The position numbers and the translations under genes are program-made. This document shows, piece after piece, positions 62,401 through 64,000 of a stretch of DNA of 64,000 bases. Location: positions 16,120,001 to 16,184,000 of the forward strand of contig JAGUCH010000001.1 of the NCBI GenBank assembly GCA_019096065.1, read 5' to 3'. How positions within the stretch are numbered: position 1 is the first letter of the stretch; every line of letters begins with the position of its first letter. Source of the stretch: Paracyclopina nana (Eukaryota; Arthropoda; Copepoda; Cyclopoida; Cyclopettidae). The notes under the pieces are model-generated. The model did not search any database. It was not told where the DNA came from and saw only the letters and a list, made by a program, of their open reading frames with translations.

Positions 62401-64000
62401 GAATTCCTGAGTAACAAAGAAGTCTTGATGCCTTAAATATTGAGGTCGCATCCGTACGTTGTTGTTGCGTTGAAAAGCTTCACGAAAATAAGCTCTCGTG
62501 TAATTGGCTGTTTTTTAAAGGCTGGAAAAGCTCACTCGAGTTTAATTGAAATGGGCTTCAAAGGAGGAGAGCGCACGTCTTGGTTGTTAGCCCCATTGGG
62601 AAAGTTTGGCATAGAAGAAGAAGAGCTCCAAGTTTTGCATATGTGGCCGGAATACAAACAATGCTCTCGTATTCATGGCGGAAAACGTGTAATAGGTAAA
62701 CTTGATTTGAGCATCCCAGGATTGAAGCTTGCTCCATAATCTAATACAGGTCTGACAGCTCATTTCGTCTTTCTCAAGAACCCTAGCTGCTATTTCTTGA
62801 GTAGCCAACTATACTAGCACACAAATTCAATTTCCTCCTCCTTCGCCTATCTCGGTTATTACACTGTAGCTGCTATGTATTTGCAATTTCGCACCCATTT
62901 TAAGGACCCTTTTGTCCTTTTGGTTAAAATGCCGAATGGGTCGCGCCGCGCGCGGTAACTTTATCATTTGAGCATATCATTTGGACATGATCAATGATCC
63001 TCGCGCGTTAATTCAGAATTTGGACAAAGTAGCTGCAGCAGATGATTCAACAAAGTCCGCGTCCGCGCTTTGGAAAATACTGCGCGCAGCGGGGTGACAA
63101 AATGAGGATTTTCGAGCCCTAACAAGATTTTCCAAACTGAAAACAAAATTATTTCCAACCGCAAGATATGCTCCACAGCCTGGTTACTTTGCGGTCTATT
63201 TTATTTGCTTTCTTCTGCGTACAAAGGACCGTGAAGGCCAGGGTGGAAAACAACATAATTTAATCGGTTCTCTCTGTAGCTGAATAGTGATTATTAAATC
63301 AGAAGCCTCTAATTATGAGCGTATTTTCAATTTTTCGATGGCTCAATTTGGGTTTCGGAATGTGGATTCTGCATATAGCAGCCGTTCCACAAAGTTACTC
63401 AACCCTGAGTTTTTGCTACATGGGATCAAAACGCGAGCCGACAACTTTGGCTCATTTTAACAATGCTTTTTACGCATGATTAAATTATGCCTTTCAATTG
63501 CCCTCTTTAGGAGAGAGAATTTCAAGGATATGGACGCAATTTTTGATGAAAGCTTGATTTTCGTAAAGAAGCTAGATACTGTCTAAAATGTGTGTAAGGA
63601 ACGAGCCTTATTTAGATTAGCGCATTCTTTTTCTGGCTCTCAGTTTCAGCGCACATTTTTGCGCGTTGTCGTCGGGCTTCTGTTACACTGCTGTTGAAAT
63701 TAAGTTTATATTTCAATTAGCGCCGAATTCCAAGGTTGGAATTTCAATTCCATTTTTCTACATAGAATACAGTGAATCATGTCAACGCGTTTCATTATTG
63801 CAACCAGATGTTCTGGAAGTGAACCTGAAAAGAAGAGTGACATCAATGACATTCAGTATAGTATGATTTTAATAGTGCGTAGCTTGACCTTAATGAACCA
63901 AAAAATTAAAGTCATTATTATGCCATGCAGGAAATGCCAAATTAGTTCAGTCACTCTTGCCTATTTAAATCCTTTAAAGACGAGTCTTCTCGAGTGTCCA
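53410..64000. other. Right-hand 10.6 kb without a supported gene
   Basis: I read both strands and found no exon with coding composition plus splice signals, no RNA gene and no paired repeat ends. Open frames up to about 110 codons occur but are AT-driven and lack family motifs. A short palindrome (ACCACATATAGTATATGTGGT, 61946-61966) and scattered triplet repeats are the only structure. The region could be intergenic or a large intron of a gene continuing to the right. Confidence 0.45.

Noticed and set aside
53410-64000. Open frames of 60-110 codons (for example near 55119-55451 and 59004-59297)
   Set aside because: AT-driven composition, no family motifs, no consistent splice signals.

Overview
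This is a eukaryotic, animal nuclear window. It most likely comes from an arthropod or another ecdysozoan invertebrate; I cannot name the species. The reasons are split genes with GT-AG introns, an extracellular-matrix laminin, a focal adhesion kinase, a degenerin/ENaC channel and a nuclear tRNA. The proteins read closest to fly-type orthologues: for example, the laminin alpha chain has 22 LE repeats, as I recall for Drosophila LanA. Introns are mostly very short (52-68 nt). The few long ones that can be explained contain transposon-like inverted repeats.

Layout. 1-3331 (-): symplekin, an mRNA 3'-end processing scaffold, with its C-terminus beyond the left edge. 3332-7227: no gene, with a CpG-rich patch at 5.2-6.1 kb. 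7228-7695 (+): a small single-exon gene of unknown function. 7696-10414: no confident gene. 10415-14686 (+): focal adhesion kinase in 13 coding exons, 1,036 aa. 15217-18129 (+): a DEG/ENaC (pickpocket-like) channel, about 731 aa. 19558-22359 (+): a divergent rhodopsin-like GPCR, 490 aa, with an unusually large second intracellular loop. About 22.57-22.72 kb (+): an orphan exon-like block. 23339-41193 (+): a laminin alpha chain of the alpha-3/5 (LanA) type, 33 exons, 3,806 aa. Chaining every exon keeps the frame to the stop codon. 41.2-51.8 kb: a long non-coding stretch holding an initiator tRNA-Met (46499-46570, -), a strong CTCF-like motif about 500 bp away, and a foldback repeat (49.5-50.2 kb). 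51957-53348 (+): a single-pass membrane protein of unknown function with a C-terminal PDZ ligand. 53.4-64 kb: no gene seen.

Mobile elements are all short, non-coding DNA-transposon derivatives. They are a Mutator-like foldback element with long TIRs and a perfect 9-bp target duplication (33405-34445), a 396-bp MITE with 40-bp TIRs (25335-25730), two copies of a ~130-bp palindromic family carrying AGAGGGCGCT cores (20768-20908 and 29057-29182), a nested small inverted repeat, and the 49.5-kb foldback.

Functionally, laminin alpha and FAK belong to the same adhesion pathway (basement membrane to integrin to FAK) and lie about 9 kb apart, but nothing in the sequence shows they are co-regulated. 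I found no CRISPR array, operon or other clearly new multi-gene system. The novelty here is in the orphan proteins, lineage-specific changes in known proteins, and the repeat families.
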